Shown one piece after another: positions 1 through 8,686 of a stretch of DNA of 64,000 nt; position 1 is the first letter of the stretch, and each line of letters opens with the position of its first letter. The notes beneath the pieces are model-generated. The model was not told the origin of the DNA, ran no database searches, and worked only from the letters and a program-made list of their open reading frames with translations. This DNA is from Nostocoides sp. HKS02 (GTDB lineage: Bacteria; Actinomycetota; Actinomycetes; Actinomycetales; Dermatophilaceae): assembly GCF_009707485.1 (NCBI RefSeq), contig NZ_CP046121.1, forward strand, positions 2,604,001 to 2,668,000. Direction: 5' to 3'. The position numbers and the translations under genes are program-made.

Positions 1-503
1 GACTCGAGCGCGCGGTCCTGGGCGTGCGGGCCGGCCGCCTGGAACGCCATGACGAACGGCTGCCCGGTCGTGTGCATGACCGCGTGGGCCATCTCGAAGG
101 ACCGCCGGTTGATCTGCTCGACGATCTCCACGCACACGGCCGCGCGGGTGCGGGCCCCGGCGTCGCGCCAGGCCGGCACGGCGGCCTCGGCAGCCGCCAG
201 GGCGGCGTCGAGGTCGAGGTGGGGGTAGGTGATGCCGAGGGCGGGGCCGTACGGCGAGACCTCCTCGCCGACCCACTGACCGTCCGTGCGCACGTCACCG
301 AGGCCACCGAAGGCGTTGTCCCGCAGCCCCTCGTATGCCGCCTGCCCCGCCTCCGCGGCCCCCTCGCCGTAGACCCGCGGCGACGGTGACTCGGGGTAGC
401 GCGAGAAGTACGAGCGGTCTGCGAGCGCCTGGGTCGCCTGCGCGATCACCTCGGCGTGGGTGTCGACGAGAGGGTGGTTCGTGGGCGCCGTTGCCGTGGT
501 CAT
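1..503 (-). CDS. paaN: PaaN, phenylacetate-degradation aldehyde dehydrogenase-like protein (N-terminal part)
   Basis: The gene starts at ATG 503 and runs off the left edge, giving about 167 residues. I read the N-terminal pattern typical of PaaN: ADRSYFSRYPESPSPRVYGE near residues 26-45, then SPYGPALGITYPHLD, a WRDAGARTRAAVCVEI stretch and a VMHTTGQPFVMAFQAAGPHA segment. PaaN is an aldehyde-dehydrogenase-superfamily protein of aerobic phenylacetate catabolism, thought to act on the ring-cleavage semialdehyde; the catalytic Cys/Glu region lies outside the window. A 3-hydroxyacyl-CoA dehydrogenase and a PaaI-like thioesterase 5-7 kb away fit the same pathway. Recognition is from remembered family sequence, not a search. 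Confidence 0.85.
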   Translation of the reverse strand, partial: MTTATAPTNHPLVDTHAEVIAQATQALADRSYFSRYPESPSPRVYGEGAAEAGQAAYEGLRDNAFGGLGDVRTDGQWVGEEVSPYGPALGITYPHLDLDAALAAAEAAVPAWRDAGARTRAAVCVEIVEQINRRSFEMAHAVMHTTGQPFVMAFQAAGPHAQDRALE

Positions 504-530
504 GCGACCAGTCTATGAACCGTCGCGGGC

Positions 531-1208
531 TCAGCGCCGCCGCGGGAGGTAGCGGTGCTCGGGACGGCCGGTGCTGCCGTAGCTGAGGTCGAGGTCGAGC
601 AGCTGCTTGCTCACGAGCGAGGCGAGGTAGCGCTGCGCGGTCGGCCGGCTGGCGCCGAGGACCTCGGCCACCTCGGAGGCCCCGATCGGCCCCTTGGCCG
701 TCGTGACGATCTCGAGCACCCGAGCCATGGTCGGCTGGAGGGCCCGGGTGGCCGCGGCCCGTCGCGGCGAGGTGCCCCGCAGGCTGAAGAGGGTGTCGAC
801 GACCTGCTGGTCGGCCTCGCCCTCACGCCCCAGCCGTTCGGTCCACGTCCGGTAGGCCTCCAGCTGCTCGCGCAGCGCGGCGAAGCTGAACGGCTTCACC
901 AGGTAGTAGAACGCCCCGAGCTGCATCGCGGTCCGCACGGACTCGATGTCGCGAGCCGCGGTCACCAGGAGGAAGTCGGGCACGTGGCCGTCCGAGACCG
1001 CCAACCGCCGCACGAGCTCGAGCCCGCTGAAGTCGGGCAGGTACATGTCGAGCAGCAACAGGTCGGGCTGCTGCGACGTCACGAGCTCGGCCGCCTCGGA
1101 CGCGGTGTGCGCTTCGCCGACGACGGTGAACCCCTCGATGCGGGCCACGCTGAGGGCGTGGGCCTGGGCGACGTGGTAGTCGTCGTCGACCACAAGGACG
1201 CGGATCAC
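531..1208 (-). CDS. CitB/DcuR-type response regulator
   Basis: A 225-residue two-component response regulator. The receiver domain occupies about residues 1-120, with the acidic pair at D9/D10, phosphoacceptor D54 in LLLLDMYLPD, T83 and conserved K105 in the YLVKPF motif. The C-terminal part carries a helix-turn-helix of the CitT/DpiA kind (GASEVAEVLGASRPTAQRYL). This family works with Cache-domain sensor kinases that detect small carboxylates. Its ATG overlaps the stop codon of the upstream kinase gene by 4 bp, so the two are cotranscribed and translationally coupled. The likely target is the divergent ABC transporter operon, inferred from position only. Confidence 0.9.
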   Translation of the reverse strand: MIRVLVVDDDYHVAQAHALSVARIEGFTVVGEAHTASEAAELVTSQQPDLLLLDMYLPDFSGLELVRRLAVSDGHVPDFLLVTAARDIESVRTAMQLGAFYYLVKPFSFAALREQLEAYRTWTERLGREGEADQQVVDTLFSLRGTSPRRAAATRALQPTMARVLEIVTTAKGPIGASEVAEVLGASRPTAQRYLASLVSKQLLDLDLSYGSTGRPEHRYLPRRR

Positions 1209-2812
1209 TCGGTGCCCTCTCTACGCCGCATGGGCAGCGTGACGTCGAACCTTGCGCCGCCGGGGCTGGCGGCCGTGATGGTCCCACCGTCTCGTGTCAC
1301 GAGTCGGTGCACCAGTGCCAACCCCACGCCGCGACGCATGCCGCGGCGCGGCTCCTTGGTGGAGAACCCGTCGACGAAGACGTCGTCGAGCCGGTCGGCG
1401 GCGATGCCGGGGCCGGTGTCGGTGACCGACATCTGGATCACGCCGCCTTCGCATCCCAGCGACACGGTGACCACACCGCGCGGGTGGTCACCGACGGTCC
1501 GGGCGTCGTCGGCGACGGCATCCACGGCGTTGTCGATCAGGTTGCCGAGCACCGTCACGATCGGCACCTCGTCGGCGACGGGCGTGGCGAGGCGGCTGGC
1601 CGGATCCAGACGCACCTGGACGTCGCGCTCGGCGGCAACCGTGGTCTTGGCGAGCAGCAGGGCCGTGACCACCGGCGAGCCGATCCGCGACCGGATGTCC
1701 TCGCCGACCAGCGCCGTGTCGGCCTGCAGGTGCCGGCTGTACCGGGTGGCCTCCTCGACCTCGCCCAGCTCGAGCAGCACGGACAGCACGTGCAGGCGGT
1801 TGGAGAACTCGTGCTCCTGGGCGCGCAGGGCGTTGGTGAGGCCCTCGACCGACGCGAGCTGCCGCAGCAGCGCCTCGAGCTCCGTGCGGTCGCGGATCGT
1901 CACCACCCACCCGGCGTGGCGCTCGCCCACGACGACCGGCATCCGGTTCAGCACGAGCAGGTGCTCGTCGGTCACGGTGACGAGGTCCTGGCCCTCGACT
2001 TCGCCGGTCACGACCCGCCGCAGTCGGCCGTCCGGCAGGACGTCGACCACCCGCTGCCCCAGGACCGCGGTCGGGATGTCGAGCAGGCGCCTGGCCTCGT
2101 CGTTGAGCACGTTGATCCGCCCCGCCGGGTCGACGCCGATGACCCCCTCGCGGATGCCGTGCAGCATCGCCTCGCGCTCCTGGACCAGAGCCACGATCTC
2201 CGACGGCTCGAGGCCGAACGTCACCCGCTTGATGCCGCGGGCGAGGAGCAACGAGGCGACCACGCCCAGCGCCAGGGCGGCGCCGGTGTAGAGGAGGACG
2301 TCGGCCATCTCGTGGGTGAACCGGACGCCCACCTCGGACTCGAGCAGCCCCACGGAGACCTCGCCGACCGGCTTCCCCGCGGCGTCGAAGATCGGCGCCC
2401 TGGCGTTCGCCGAGCGGCCCAGGCTGCCCTGGTCGACGCCGGTGTGCACCTGCCCGTCGAGGGCGATCACAGGCTCCTCGATCCTGCGACCGATCTGAGC
2501 CGGGTTGGGGTGGGAGTACCGCGTGCCGTCCTGGCCGATGATCACCACGTAGGACGCCCCGGAGTCGCGGCGCACCGCCTCGCCGAGTCGCCGCAGCGTG
2601 TGGTCGGGGTCGCCCGCCTGCACCGCACTCGCCACCTGCGGTACGTGCCCCAGCGAGACGGCGATGCTGCGGGCCTGCTCCACCGCCTGCTCGTCCGTGG
2701 CCCGGCTGGTGACACTCGTGAACAGCGCCAGACCGAGGGCCATCGTCACGGCCATGATCCCGAGGACGGCGAAGAGGATCCGGGAGGCCAGGGTGCGGCC
2801 CAGTCGCGGCAT
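1205..2812 (-). CDS. CitA/DcuS-type membrane sensor histidine kinase
   Basis: A 535-residue sensor kinase. I place the start at ATG 2812 because a GAGGAG ribosome site lies just upstream; an upstream GTG/TTG extension lacks one. Order of parts: N-terminal membrane segment (ILFAVLGIMAVTMALGLALF), a periplasmic Cache domain with the citrate-sensor signature GTRYSHPNPAQIGRRI, a second membrane segment (LLYTGAALALGVVASLLLA), a PAS domain (GIREGVIGVDPAGRINVLN), a SpoOB/CitA-type phosphoacceptor helix (AQEHEFSNRLHVLSVLLEL) and an ATPase domain with N-box LGNLIDNAVDAV and G-boxes DTGPGI and GVGLALV. The family senses extracellular carboxylates; the ligand here is unknown, and aromatic acids are possible given the paa neighbours. 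Confidence 0.9.
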   Translation of the reverse strand: MPRLGRTLASRILFAVLGIMAVTMALGLALFTSVTSRATDEQAVEQARSIAVSLGHVPQVASAVQAGDPDHTLRRLGEAVRRDSGASYVVIIGQDGTRYSHPNPAQIGRRIEEPVIALDGQVHTGVDQGSLGRSANARAPIFDAAGKPVGEVSVGLLESEVGVRFTHEMADVLLYTGAALALGVVASLLLARGIKRVTFGLEPSEIVALVQEREAMLHGIREGVIGVDPAGRINVLNDEARRLLDIPTAVLGQRVVDVLPDGRLRRVVTGEVEGQDLVTVTDEHLLVLNRMPVVVGERHAGWVVTIRDRTELEALLRQLASVEGLTNALRAQEHEFSNRLHVLSVLLELGEVEEATRYSRHLQADTALVGEDIRSRIGSPVVTALLLAKTTVAAERDVQVRLDPASRLATPVADEVPIVTVLGNLIDNAVDAVADDARTVGDHPRGVVTVSLGCEGGVIQMSVTDTGPGIAADRLDDVFVDGFSTKEPRRGMRRGVGLALVHRLVTRDGGTITAASPGGARFDVTLPMRRREGTE

Positions 2813-3004
2813 ACGTCTCCTCGTTCGGGGTGGGCATCGGCCCACCGGCGGCGCCGTCCGGCGTCGCGCCCCCAGCATGGCTGAGCAGAACGCACAAAAC
2901 CACGGCTATTGCGGCATACGGGGGCAACGCACACAAGGGTTCCGCGCTCGGCACACCCGCTCCTACGGTGACGCAACTCATCGTCGAGGAAAGAGGTTCG
3001 GCCA
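2813..3004. promoter_or_regulatory. Divergent intergenic region between sensor-kinase and ABC-transporter operons
   Basis: This 192-bp gap separates two operons transcribed in opposite directions, so it should hold both promoters and probably the response-regulator binding sites. It contains an unusually A-rich patch for this genome around 2888-2905 and one copy of the window-wide GGCATAC motif at about 2913. A GAGGAG ribosome site serves the kinase and an AAGAGG site serves the ATPase. I could not define -10/-35 boxes or a convincing repeated operator by eye. Confidence 0.5.
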
Positions 3005-3808
3005 ATGGCGGCCATCGAACTGCGGAACGTCACCAAGAAGTTCGCGACTGCGGATGGCGGTACCTACACCGCCCTGAAGGACCTGGCGCTGACCGTCGAG
3101 GAGGGCCAGTTCTGCGCGGTCGTCGGCCCCACCGGCTGCGGCAAGTCCACCACCCTCACGCTCGTCTCGGGCCTCGAGCGCCCGTCGCAGGGCGAGGCCT
3201 TCGTCCACGGCCAGCAGGTCAAGGGCATCGACACCGGCACCGGGTTCGTGTTCCAGCAGGATGCCGTGTTCCCGTGGCGCTCCGTGCTGGACAACGTCGC
3301 GGCCGGTCCGATCTACCGCGGCAAGGGTCGCACCGAGGCGACGACCCTGGCCCGCGACTGGCTGCGTCGGGTCGGGCTCTCCGGGTTCGAGGACCGGTTC
3401 CCCCACCAGCTCTCCGGCGGGATGCGCAAGCGCGTGGCCCTCGCCCAGACCCTCATCAACGAGCCCCGGATCCTGCTCATGGACGAGCCGTTCAGCGCCC
3501 TCGACGTGCAGACCCGCGCGATCATGTCGACCGAGCTGCTCCACCTGTGGGACCAGACCAAGCCGGCCGTGGTGTTCGTGACCCACGACCTGGAGGAGGC
3601 CATCGCCCTCGCCGACAAGGTCGTCGTCATCACCGCCGGGCCCGGCACCGTCAAGGCCGAGTTCGAGATCGACCTGCCCCGGCCCCGCGTCGTGCAGGAG
3701 ATCCGGTTCGACCCGCGGTTCATCGAGCTCTACGAGCAGATCTGGGAGGCGTTGCGCGCCGAGGTCGCCGAGGCATACGACCGCACCACCCGATCGGCGG
3801 TGGCGTGA
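3005..3808 (+). CDS. NitT/TauT-family ABC transporter ATP-binding protein
   Basis: A 267-residue ABC ATPase. Visible motifs are Walker A GPTGCGKST, Q-loop FQQDAVFPW, signature LSGGMRKRVALAQ, Walker B ILLMDEPF, D-loop SALD and switch histidine FVTHD. The LSGGM signature and the QQDAVFPW Q-loop are typical of the SsuB/TauB/NrtD (nitrate/sulfonate/taurine) branch. An AGAGG ribosome site precedes the ATG. The stop overlaps the permease ATG by one base, so ATPase, permease and the lipoprotein downstream form one importer operon. The substrate cannot be told from the ATPase. Confidence 0.93.
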   Translation: MAAIELRNVTKKFATADGGTYTALKDLALTVEEGQFCAVVGPTGCGKSTTLTLVSGLERPSQGEAFVHGQQVKGIDTGTGFVFQQDAVFPWRSVLDNVAAGPIYRGKGRTEATTLARDWLRRVGLSGFEDRFPHQLSGGMRKRVALAQTLINEPRILLMDEPFSALDVQTRAIMSTELLHLWDQTKPAVVFVTHDLEEAIALADKVVVITAGPGTVKAEFEIDLPRPRVVQEIRFDPRFIELYEQIWEALRAEVAEAYDRTTRSAVA

Positions 3809-4731
3809 TGATCGACGTCTCCTCGAGCCATGACGCCCCCGCGAGCGGCAGCCTGGACGCCCAGGCCACCCAGTTTCCGTCCTCGGCGCCGGCAACCGAT
3901 CCCACGCCCTCGGGGCGGCGCGCTCCCCGAGGCACCCGTCGACGGCTGACCCTCGCCGGGGTGCGCGTGGCCATCGTCGTCGTGACCCTCGCGGTGTGGC
4001 AGCTCTGCGTGCAGGCCAAGATCGTCGACCCGTTCTTCTGGGGTGAGCCCAAGGGTGTCTGGCAGACCCTGATCGACTGGTTCACCGTCGGGACCAGCCA
4101 GGGCTCGCTCGGCCAGCAGATCCTCATCACCCTCGAGGAAGCCGTGATGGGCTTCGTCATCGGCTCGATCCTCGGCGTCGTCTGCGGCATCGCGCTGGGA
4201 CGCGTCGCGGTGCTCTCGGAGATCTTCGGCCCGTTCCTCAAGGCGGCCAACTCGATCCCGCGCATCATCCTCGGCTCCATCTTCACGGTGGCCTTCGGCT
4301 TCGGCATCCAGTCCAAGGTGATCCTCGCCGTGGTCCTCGTGTTCTTCGGGGTCTTCTTCAACGCCTACCAGGGTTCACGCGAGGTGGACCGCAACCTCAT
4401 CGCCAACGCCCGGCTCCTCGGCGCCTCCCGCTGGCAGGTGACCCGCGACGTCGTCCTGCCGTCGGCGTTCACCTGGATCCTCGCGAGCCTGCACATCAGC
4501 TTCGGGTTCGCCCTCATCGGCGCCCTGGTCGGCGAGATCCTCGGCGCCAACGAGGGCCTCGGCCTGCTGATCCGGTCCTCGCAGAACAACTTCGACATGA
4601 ACGGCGTCCTCGCCGGCATGGTGCTCGTGGCCGTCATCGCGCTCACGGCCGAAGGCCTCATCAGCCTGCTCGAGCGGCGCCTCCTGCGCTGGCGTCCGCC
4701 CCAGACCCACGGAGGTGCGGCAGTCCAGTGA
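3808..4731 (+). CDS. NitT/TauT-family ABC transporter permease
   Basis: A 307-residue inner-membrane permease. A long hydrophilic N-terminus (about 45 residues) precedes the first membrane helix (VRVAIVVVTLAVWQLCV). Further helices follow, and the cytoplasmic EAA loop that docks on the ATPase is seen as NARLLGASRWQVTRDVVLPSA. The late segment GALVGEILGANEGLGLLI is characteristic of SsuC/TauC/NrtB permeases. ATG 3808 overlaps the ATPase stop (TGATG). The usual family length is about 250-270 residues; the excess lies in the charged N-terminal tail, so a later start is conceivable but none has a better ribosome site. Confidence 0.92.
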   Translation: MIDVSSSHDAPASGSLDAQATQFPSSAPATDPTPSGRRAPRGTRRRLTLAGVRVAIVVVTLAVWQLCVQAKIVDPFFWGEPKGVWQTLIDWFTVGTSQGSLGQQILITLEEAVMGFVIGSILGVVCGIALGRVAVLSEIFGPFLKAANSIPRIILGSIFTVAFGFGIQSKVILAVVLVFFGVFFNAYQGSREVDRNLIANARLLGASRWQVTRDVVLPSAFTWILASLHISFGFALIGALVGEILGANEGLGLLIRSSQNNFDMNGVLAGMVLVAVIALTAEGLISLLERRLLRWRPPQTHGGAAVQ

Positions 4732-4843
4732 GAGCCCGCCGCACCTCCCGCGGCACCACCCGCACGACTCGTTCCACCACCCGCACCACCACCCAGCTCG
4801 ACACCACCCAGCTCAACACCACCTGCAGCTCAAAGGAGAGTTC
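4732..4843 (+). repeat. CCACC-rich leader between permease and binding-protein genes
   Basis: The 112-bp gap is a low-complexity CCACC-rich stretch. It includes two adjacent near-identical units of about 16 bp (CACCACCCAGCTCGA and CACCACCCAGCTCAA at roughly 4787-4820), ending in a good AAAGGAGA ribosome site. The frame of the downstream gene stays open through the whole gap and would encode a histidine-rich peptide, but the lipoprotein signal begins at ATG 4844. I treat it as an untranslated leader or spacer; see findings. Confidence 0.55.
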
Positions 4844-5935
4844 ATGACCACCACCCACCGCATCGCGGCCTTCGGCGCCGCAGTGCTCGCCGCATCGAGC
4901 CTGGCCGCTTGCGCCAACAACGCCTCCGGGTCCTCGGGCGCGGCCGCAGCCGGCGGCTCGTCGTCCTCCAGCGCCCCGGCGGCCGCCGCCAACTCCCCCC
5001 AGGTCACCATCATGGTCGGCGGCATGAGCAAGCAGATCTACCTGCCGTTCATGCTCGCCAAGCAGCTCGGCTACTACGACAAGGCCGGCGTCAACGTCAA
5101 CCTCGTCGACGAGCCCGCCGGTGGTGACGCGACGCAGAACATGCTCGCCGGCCAGGTCCAGGGTGTCGGTGGCTTCTACGACCACAACATCGCCCTCCAG
5201 GCCCAGGGCAAGTACTCCGAGGCCGTCGTCTCCATGCTCCAGATCCCCGGCGAGGTCGAGCTGTGCCGCAGCGACCTCAAGGGCAAGGTCAACAGCCCGG
5301 CCGACTTCAAGGGCCGCTCGCTCGGCATCACCGACACCGGCTCGTCGACCGACTTCCTCACCCAGTACCTGAGCAAGAAGAACGGCGTCAGCCCCACCCA
5401 GGAGACCCGTCGTGGCGTCGGCGCCGGCCAGACGTTCATCGCCGCCATGAAGCAGAAGGCGATCGACTGCGGCATGACGACCGAGCCCACCGTCTCGCAG
5501 GCCCTGTCCGACGGCACCGCGTTCATCCTGCTCGACATGCGCACGGCCGAGGGCTCGAAGGCGGCTCTCGGTGGCACCTACCCGGCGACCTCGCTGTACA
5601 TGCCGGTCGACTGGGTGAACAGCCACAAGGACACGGTCCAGAAGCTCGTCAACGCCTACGTCTCCACCCTCAAGTGGATCCAGGCCCACACGGGCGCCGA
5701 GATCGCCGACAAGATGCCGGCCGCCTACTACAAGGGTGTCGGCAAGCCCGCCTACATCAAGGCGCTCGACAGCGAGCGGGGCATCTTCAACCCGACCGGC
5801 ATCATGCCGGCCGACGGCCCGCCCACCTGCCTGGCAGTCCTGAGCGAGTTCAACGCCAAGGTCAAGGGCAAGACGATCGACCTGAGCAAGACCTTCACGA
5901 ACGACTTCGTGCAGGCCGCGACGCCGATCAGCTGA
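4844..5935 (+). CDS. ABC transporter substrate-binding lipoprotein (NMT1/SsuA-like)
   Basis: A 363-residue secreted lipoprotein. A short hydrophobic signal ends in the lipobox LAAC at about residue 22, so the mature protein is lipid-anchored, followed by a Gly/Ser/Ala-rich linker to about residue 50. The fold is periplasmic-binding type II of the NMT1/THI5/SsuA kind: VGGMSKQIYLPFMLAKQLGYYDKAGVNVNLV-type start, GVGGFYDHNIALQAQGK and GRSLGITDTGSSTDFLTQYL are recognisable in pieces. It completes the importer encoded upstream. Likely ligands for this fold are sulfonates, nitrate, pyrimidines or aromatic acids; nothing visible decides between them. Start chosen for the signal peptide and the AAAGGAGA site. 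Confidence 0.9.
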   Translation: MTTTHRIAAFGAAVLAASSLAACANNASGSSGAAAAGGSSSSSAPAAAANSPQVTIMVGGMSKQIYLPFMLAKQLGYYDKAGVNVNLVDEPAGGDATQNMLAGQVQGVGGFYDHNIALQAQGKYSEAVVSMLQIPGEVELCRSDLKGKVNSPADFKGRSLGITDTGSSTDFLTQYLSKKNGVSPTQETRRGVGAGQTFIAAMKQKAIDCGMTTEPTVSQALSDGTAFILLDMRTAEGSKAALGGTYPATSLYMPVDWVNSHKDTVQKLVNAYVSTLKWIQAHTGAEIADKMPAAYYKGVGKPAYIKALDSERGIFNPTGIMPADGPPTCLAVLSEFNAKVKGKTIDLSKTFTNDFVQAATPIS

Positions 5936-5955
5936 TCGACTCCACCCTCAGAACA

Positions 5956-5996
5956 CGGGAGGTATGCCGCGGGACCCCGCCGCGGCATACCTCCCG
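5956..5996 (+). terminator. 17-bp perfect stem-loop terminator
   Basis: A perfect 17-bp inverted repeat (5956-5972 pairing with 5980-5996) with a 7-base loop, 21 bases after the binding-protein stop. There is no T-tract, as is common in actinobacteria. Each arm contains one copy of the window-wide GTATGCC/GGCATAC motif. Confidence 0.8.
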
Positions 5997-6035
5997 TCTG
6001 CGTTGGGCACGGCCGTTTCTGCCAGACTCCGGACC

Positions 6036-7266
6036 ATGGACCGCAGCAACGGCGCACCAGTCTCCGTCGTCGGCGCCGGGGCGATGGGCGCGGGCATCGC
6101 CCAGGTCGCGGCGATGGCCGGTCACCCGGTCACCCTCGTCGACGCCGTGACCGGCGCGGCCGAGGACGGCGTCGCTCGGATCATCGGCAGCCTGCAACGC
6201 CTCGAGGCCAAGGGACGGATCGACTCGGCCCGGCTCGAGGCGGTCGCGGAGCTCCTGCGCACCACCACCCGGGTGGCCGACCTGCCCCCCTCGGCCCTGG
6301 TCATCGAGGCCGTGCGCGAGGACCTGTCGACCAAGCGGGCGCTTGTTCGCCGAGCTCGGCGCGCACCAGCCGGGTGACTCGATCCTCGCCACCAACACCT
6401 CCAGCCTCGACATCACCGCGATCAGCGACGGCACGCCCCACCCCGAACGCATCGTGGGACTGCACTTCTTCAACCCCCCACCGGTGATGCGCCTGGTCGA
6501 GGTCATCCGCGGCTCCCAGACCAGCCCCGAAACCCTCAGTGCGGCAACGCAGCTCATGACGGCGTGGGGCAAGACGCCGGTCCAGTGCACGTCGACCCCG
6601 GGCTTCATCGTCAACCGGGTCGCGCGGCCGTTCTACGGCGAGTCGCAGCGGATGCTCATGGCGGGCGTCGCGGACGCCGCCACCCTCGACGAGGCGTTGC
6701 GACGGGCCGGCTTTCGCATGGGCCCCCTGGAGCTGACCGACTTCATCGGCCAGGACGTCAACCTCGCCGTCGGCACGAGCGTCTGGGAGCAGACCGACCA
6801 CGACCCGCGGTACGAACCGGCCCAGGTGCAGCGCGACCTCGTGGCCTCGGGAAGGCTCGGGCGCAAGAGCGGGCAGGGCATCTACCGCTATGCCGCGGAC
6901 GGCACCCCCCAGGACGTCGACCCCGACGAACGCCGCATCGAAGAGCTGGTCGGCGGCCCGGTCGAGACCGATCCCGTGGCCCGAACGCTCGCCATGCTCG
7001 TCAACGAGGCGGTCGACCTCGTGGGCCGCGGCGAGGCCACCGCGGCCGACGTCGACACCGCGATGCAGCTCGGCACCAACTACCCCCGCGGGCCGATCGA
7101 GTGGGGAGCCGAGATCGGGTATGCCGTGGTGGCCGACCAGCTGGCCGCGCTCGACCGCGCCTTCCCCGGCGGCCGCTACCGGCCGAGCCCGAGCCTCGCG
7201 AGCATGGCGAGTACGGGCGAGCACGGCGAGCACGGCGGCTCTGCCCGGCAAGGGGTCGACCGATGA
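6036..7266 (+). CDS. 3-hydroxyacyl-CoA dehydrogenase (PaaH-like), frameshifted as read
   Basis: An NAD-dependent 3-hydroxyacyl-CoA dehydrogenase of about 409 residues once the two frames are joined. The first part has the Rossmann motif VGAGAMGAGIAQVAA; the second begins FAELGAHQPGDSILATNTSSLDIT and contains the catalytic-His region GLHFFNPPPVM and the C-terminal helical domain (GFIVNRVARPF, FRMGPLELTDFIG), plus a second half-domain (NEAVDLVGRGEATAADVDTAM). The frames meet at CTT-GTT-C (6342-6348); a one-base surplus there breaks the gene. Position between paaN and a PaaI-type thioesterase suggests 3-hydroxyadipyl-CoA oxidation in phenylacetate breakdown. The break may be a sequence error, a real mutation, or a +1 recoding site. 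Confidence 0.85.
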
Positions 7267-7664
7267 CCACTGACCTCACCCACGTCCTGCAGATGTGGGA
7301 GGACGACGAGGCGTCGCGAGCGCTGGGCATGGAGGCGACCGTCATCGAGGTCGACCACGCCGTCGTGCGCATGGTCGTCACGGCCGAGATGGTCAACGGC
7401 CACGACATCGCCCACGGTGGCTACCTGTTCACCCTCGCCGACTCGACCTTCGCCCTCGTGTGCAACTCCCGGGGTCAGGTCACGGTCGCGGCCGGCGCAG
7501 ACATCACCTTCATCACGTCTGCGCGCCGGGGTGACGTCCTCGTCGCCGAGGGTTGGGCCCGCGCGGCATACGGGCGCAGCGGCCTCACGGACGTCACCGT
7601 GACGCGCGAGTCCGACGGCGCCGTGGTGGCCGAGTTCCGCGGCCGGTCACGACAGATACGGTGA
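7263..7664 (+). CDS. paaI: PaaI-family hotdog thioesterase
   Basis: A 133-residue hotdog-fold thioesterase. The central HDIAHGGYLFTLADSTFALVCN run, in particular HGGYLFTLADSTFA, is the PaaI signature, with the catalytic Asp in LADSTFA. PaaI releases CoA from dead-end hydroxyphenylacetyl-CoA-type intermediates of the phenylacetate pathway. Its ATG overlaps the stop of the dehydrogenase gene by 4 bp (ATGA), so it is translated from the same transcript, which also argues that the upstream gene is still functional despite the apparent frameshift. Confidence 0.9.
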   Translation: MTTDLTHVLQMWEDDEASRALGMEATVIEVDHAVVRMVVTAEMVNGHDIAHGGYLFTLADSTFALVCNSRGQVTVAAGADITFITSARRGDVLVAEGWARAAYGRSGLTDVTVTRESDGAVVAEFRGRSRQIR

Positions 7665-7668
7665 ACCC

Positions 7669-8685
7669 ATGCGTGTCCTCGTCACCGGCGGTGCCGGCTT
7701 CATCGGATCCCATACCGTCGTCCAGCTCATGGCGGCCGGCCACGACGTCGTCGTCGTCGACAACTTCTCGAACGCCAAGCGCACTGTCGTCGGGCGCCTC
7801 GAAGCGCTGGCCGGTTCACCCCTCGAGGTGCACGCGTTCGACCTCACCGACCGCGACAAGACCGAGTCGCTCTTCGCCGAACGGCAGTTCGACGCCGTGA
7901 TCCACTTCGCTGGACTCAAGGCCGTCGGCGAGAGCGTCGATGTGCCGCTGGAGTACTACCAGAACAACCTCGACTCGACGTTCGCGCTGGTGCGGGCGAT
8001 GCAACGGCACGGGTGCTTCCGCCTGGTGTTCTCCTCCTCGGCGACGGTGTACGGCGACCGGGCCCCGGTGCCGATGCGCGAGGAGTTCCCGACCTCGGCG
8101 ACCAACCCCTACGGCTGGACCAAGGTGATGATCGAGCAGGTCCTGCGCGACGTGGCGCAGACCGACGAGCGGTGGCGGATCGCGCTGCTGCGGTACTTCA
8201 ACCCGGTGGGCGCGCACGTCTCCGGCACCATCGGCGAGGACCCCTCCGGCATACCCAACAACCTCATGCCGTTCATTGCCCAGGTCGCGGTCGGCAAGCT
8301 CGACCAGCTGCGGGTCTTCGGCGACGACTACGACACTCCCGACGGCACGGCGCTGCGCGACTACATCCACGTCGAGGACCTCGCTGCCGGCCACCTCGCG
8401 GCGCTCACCAAGCTGGGCACCACCGACGACCGCGTCTCCACCTGGAACCTCGGCACGGGACGCGGCACCTCGGTGCTGGAGGTGCTGCACGCGTTCGAGA
8501 AGGCGTGCGGCCACGAGCTGCCCTACGAGATCGTCGGGCGCCGCGCCGGGGACATCGCCGCCTCATATGCCGACCCGACGCGGGCCGAGTCCGAGCTCGG
8601 CTGGAAGGCGACGCGGACCATCGAGGACATGTGCGCCGACCAGTGGCGCTGGCAGAAGTCCAACCCGCTCGGCTACCCGGACTGA
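7669..8685 (+). CDS. galE: UDP-glucose 4-epimerase
   Basis: A 338-residue short-chain dehydrogenase/reductase of the extended type. The NAD-binding motif is GGAGFIGSH at residues 7-15; SSSATVYGD carries the catalytic Ser; NPYGWTKVMIEQ gives the Tyr-x3-Lys pair. The C-terminal part has LRDYIHVEDLAAGHLAA and GTGRGTSVLEVL, both typical of GalE. It interconverts UDP-glucose and UDP-galactose for the Leloir pathway and envelope polysaccharides. It starts 5 bp after paaI and ends just before a protein-tyrosine phosphatase gene, a pairing that would fit exopolysaccharide control. Confidence 0.95.
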   Translation: MRVLVTGGAGFIGSHTVVQLMAAGHDVVVVDNFSNAKRTVVGRLEALAGSPLEVHAFDLTDRDKTESLFAERQFDAVIHFAGLKAVGESVDVPLEYYQNNLDSTFALVRAMQRHGCFRLVFSSSATVYGDRAPVPMREEFPTSATNPYGWTKVMIEQVLRDVAQTDERWRIALLRYFNPVGAHVSGTIGEDPSGIPNNLMPFIAQVAVGKLDQLRVFGDDYDTPDGTALRDYIHVEDLAAGHLAALTKLGTTDDRVSTWNLGTGRGTSVLEVLHAFEKACGHELPYEIVGRRAGDIAASYADPTRAESELGWKATRTIEDMCADQWRWQKSNPLGYPD

Positions 8686-8686
8686 C

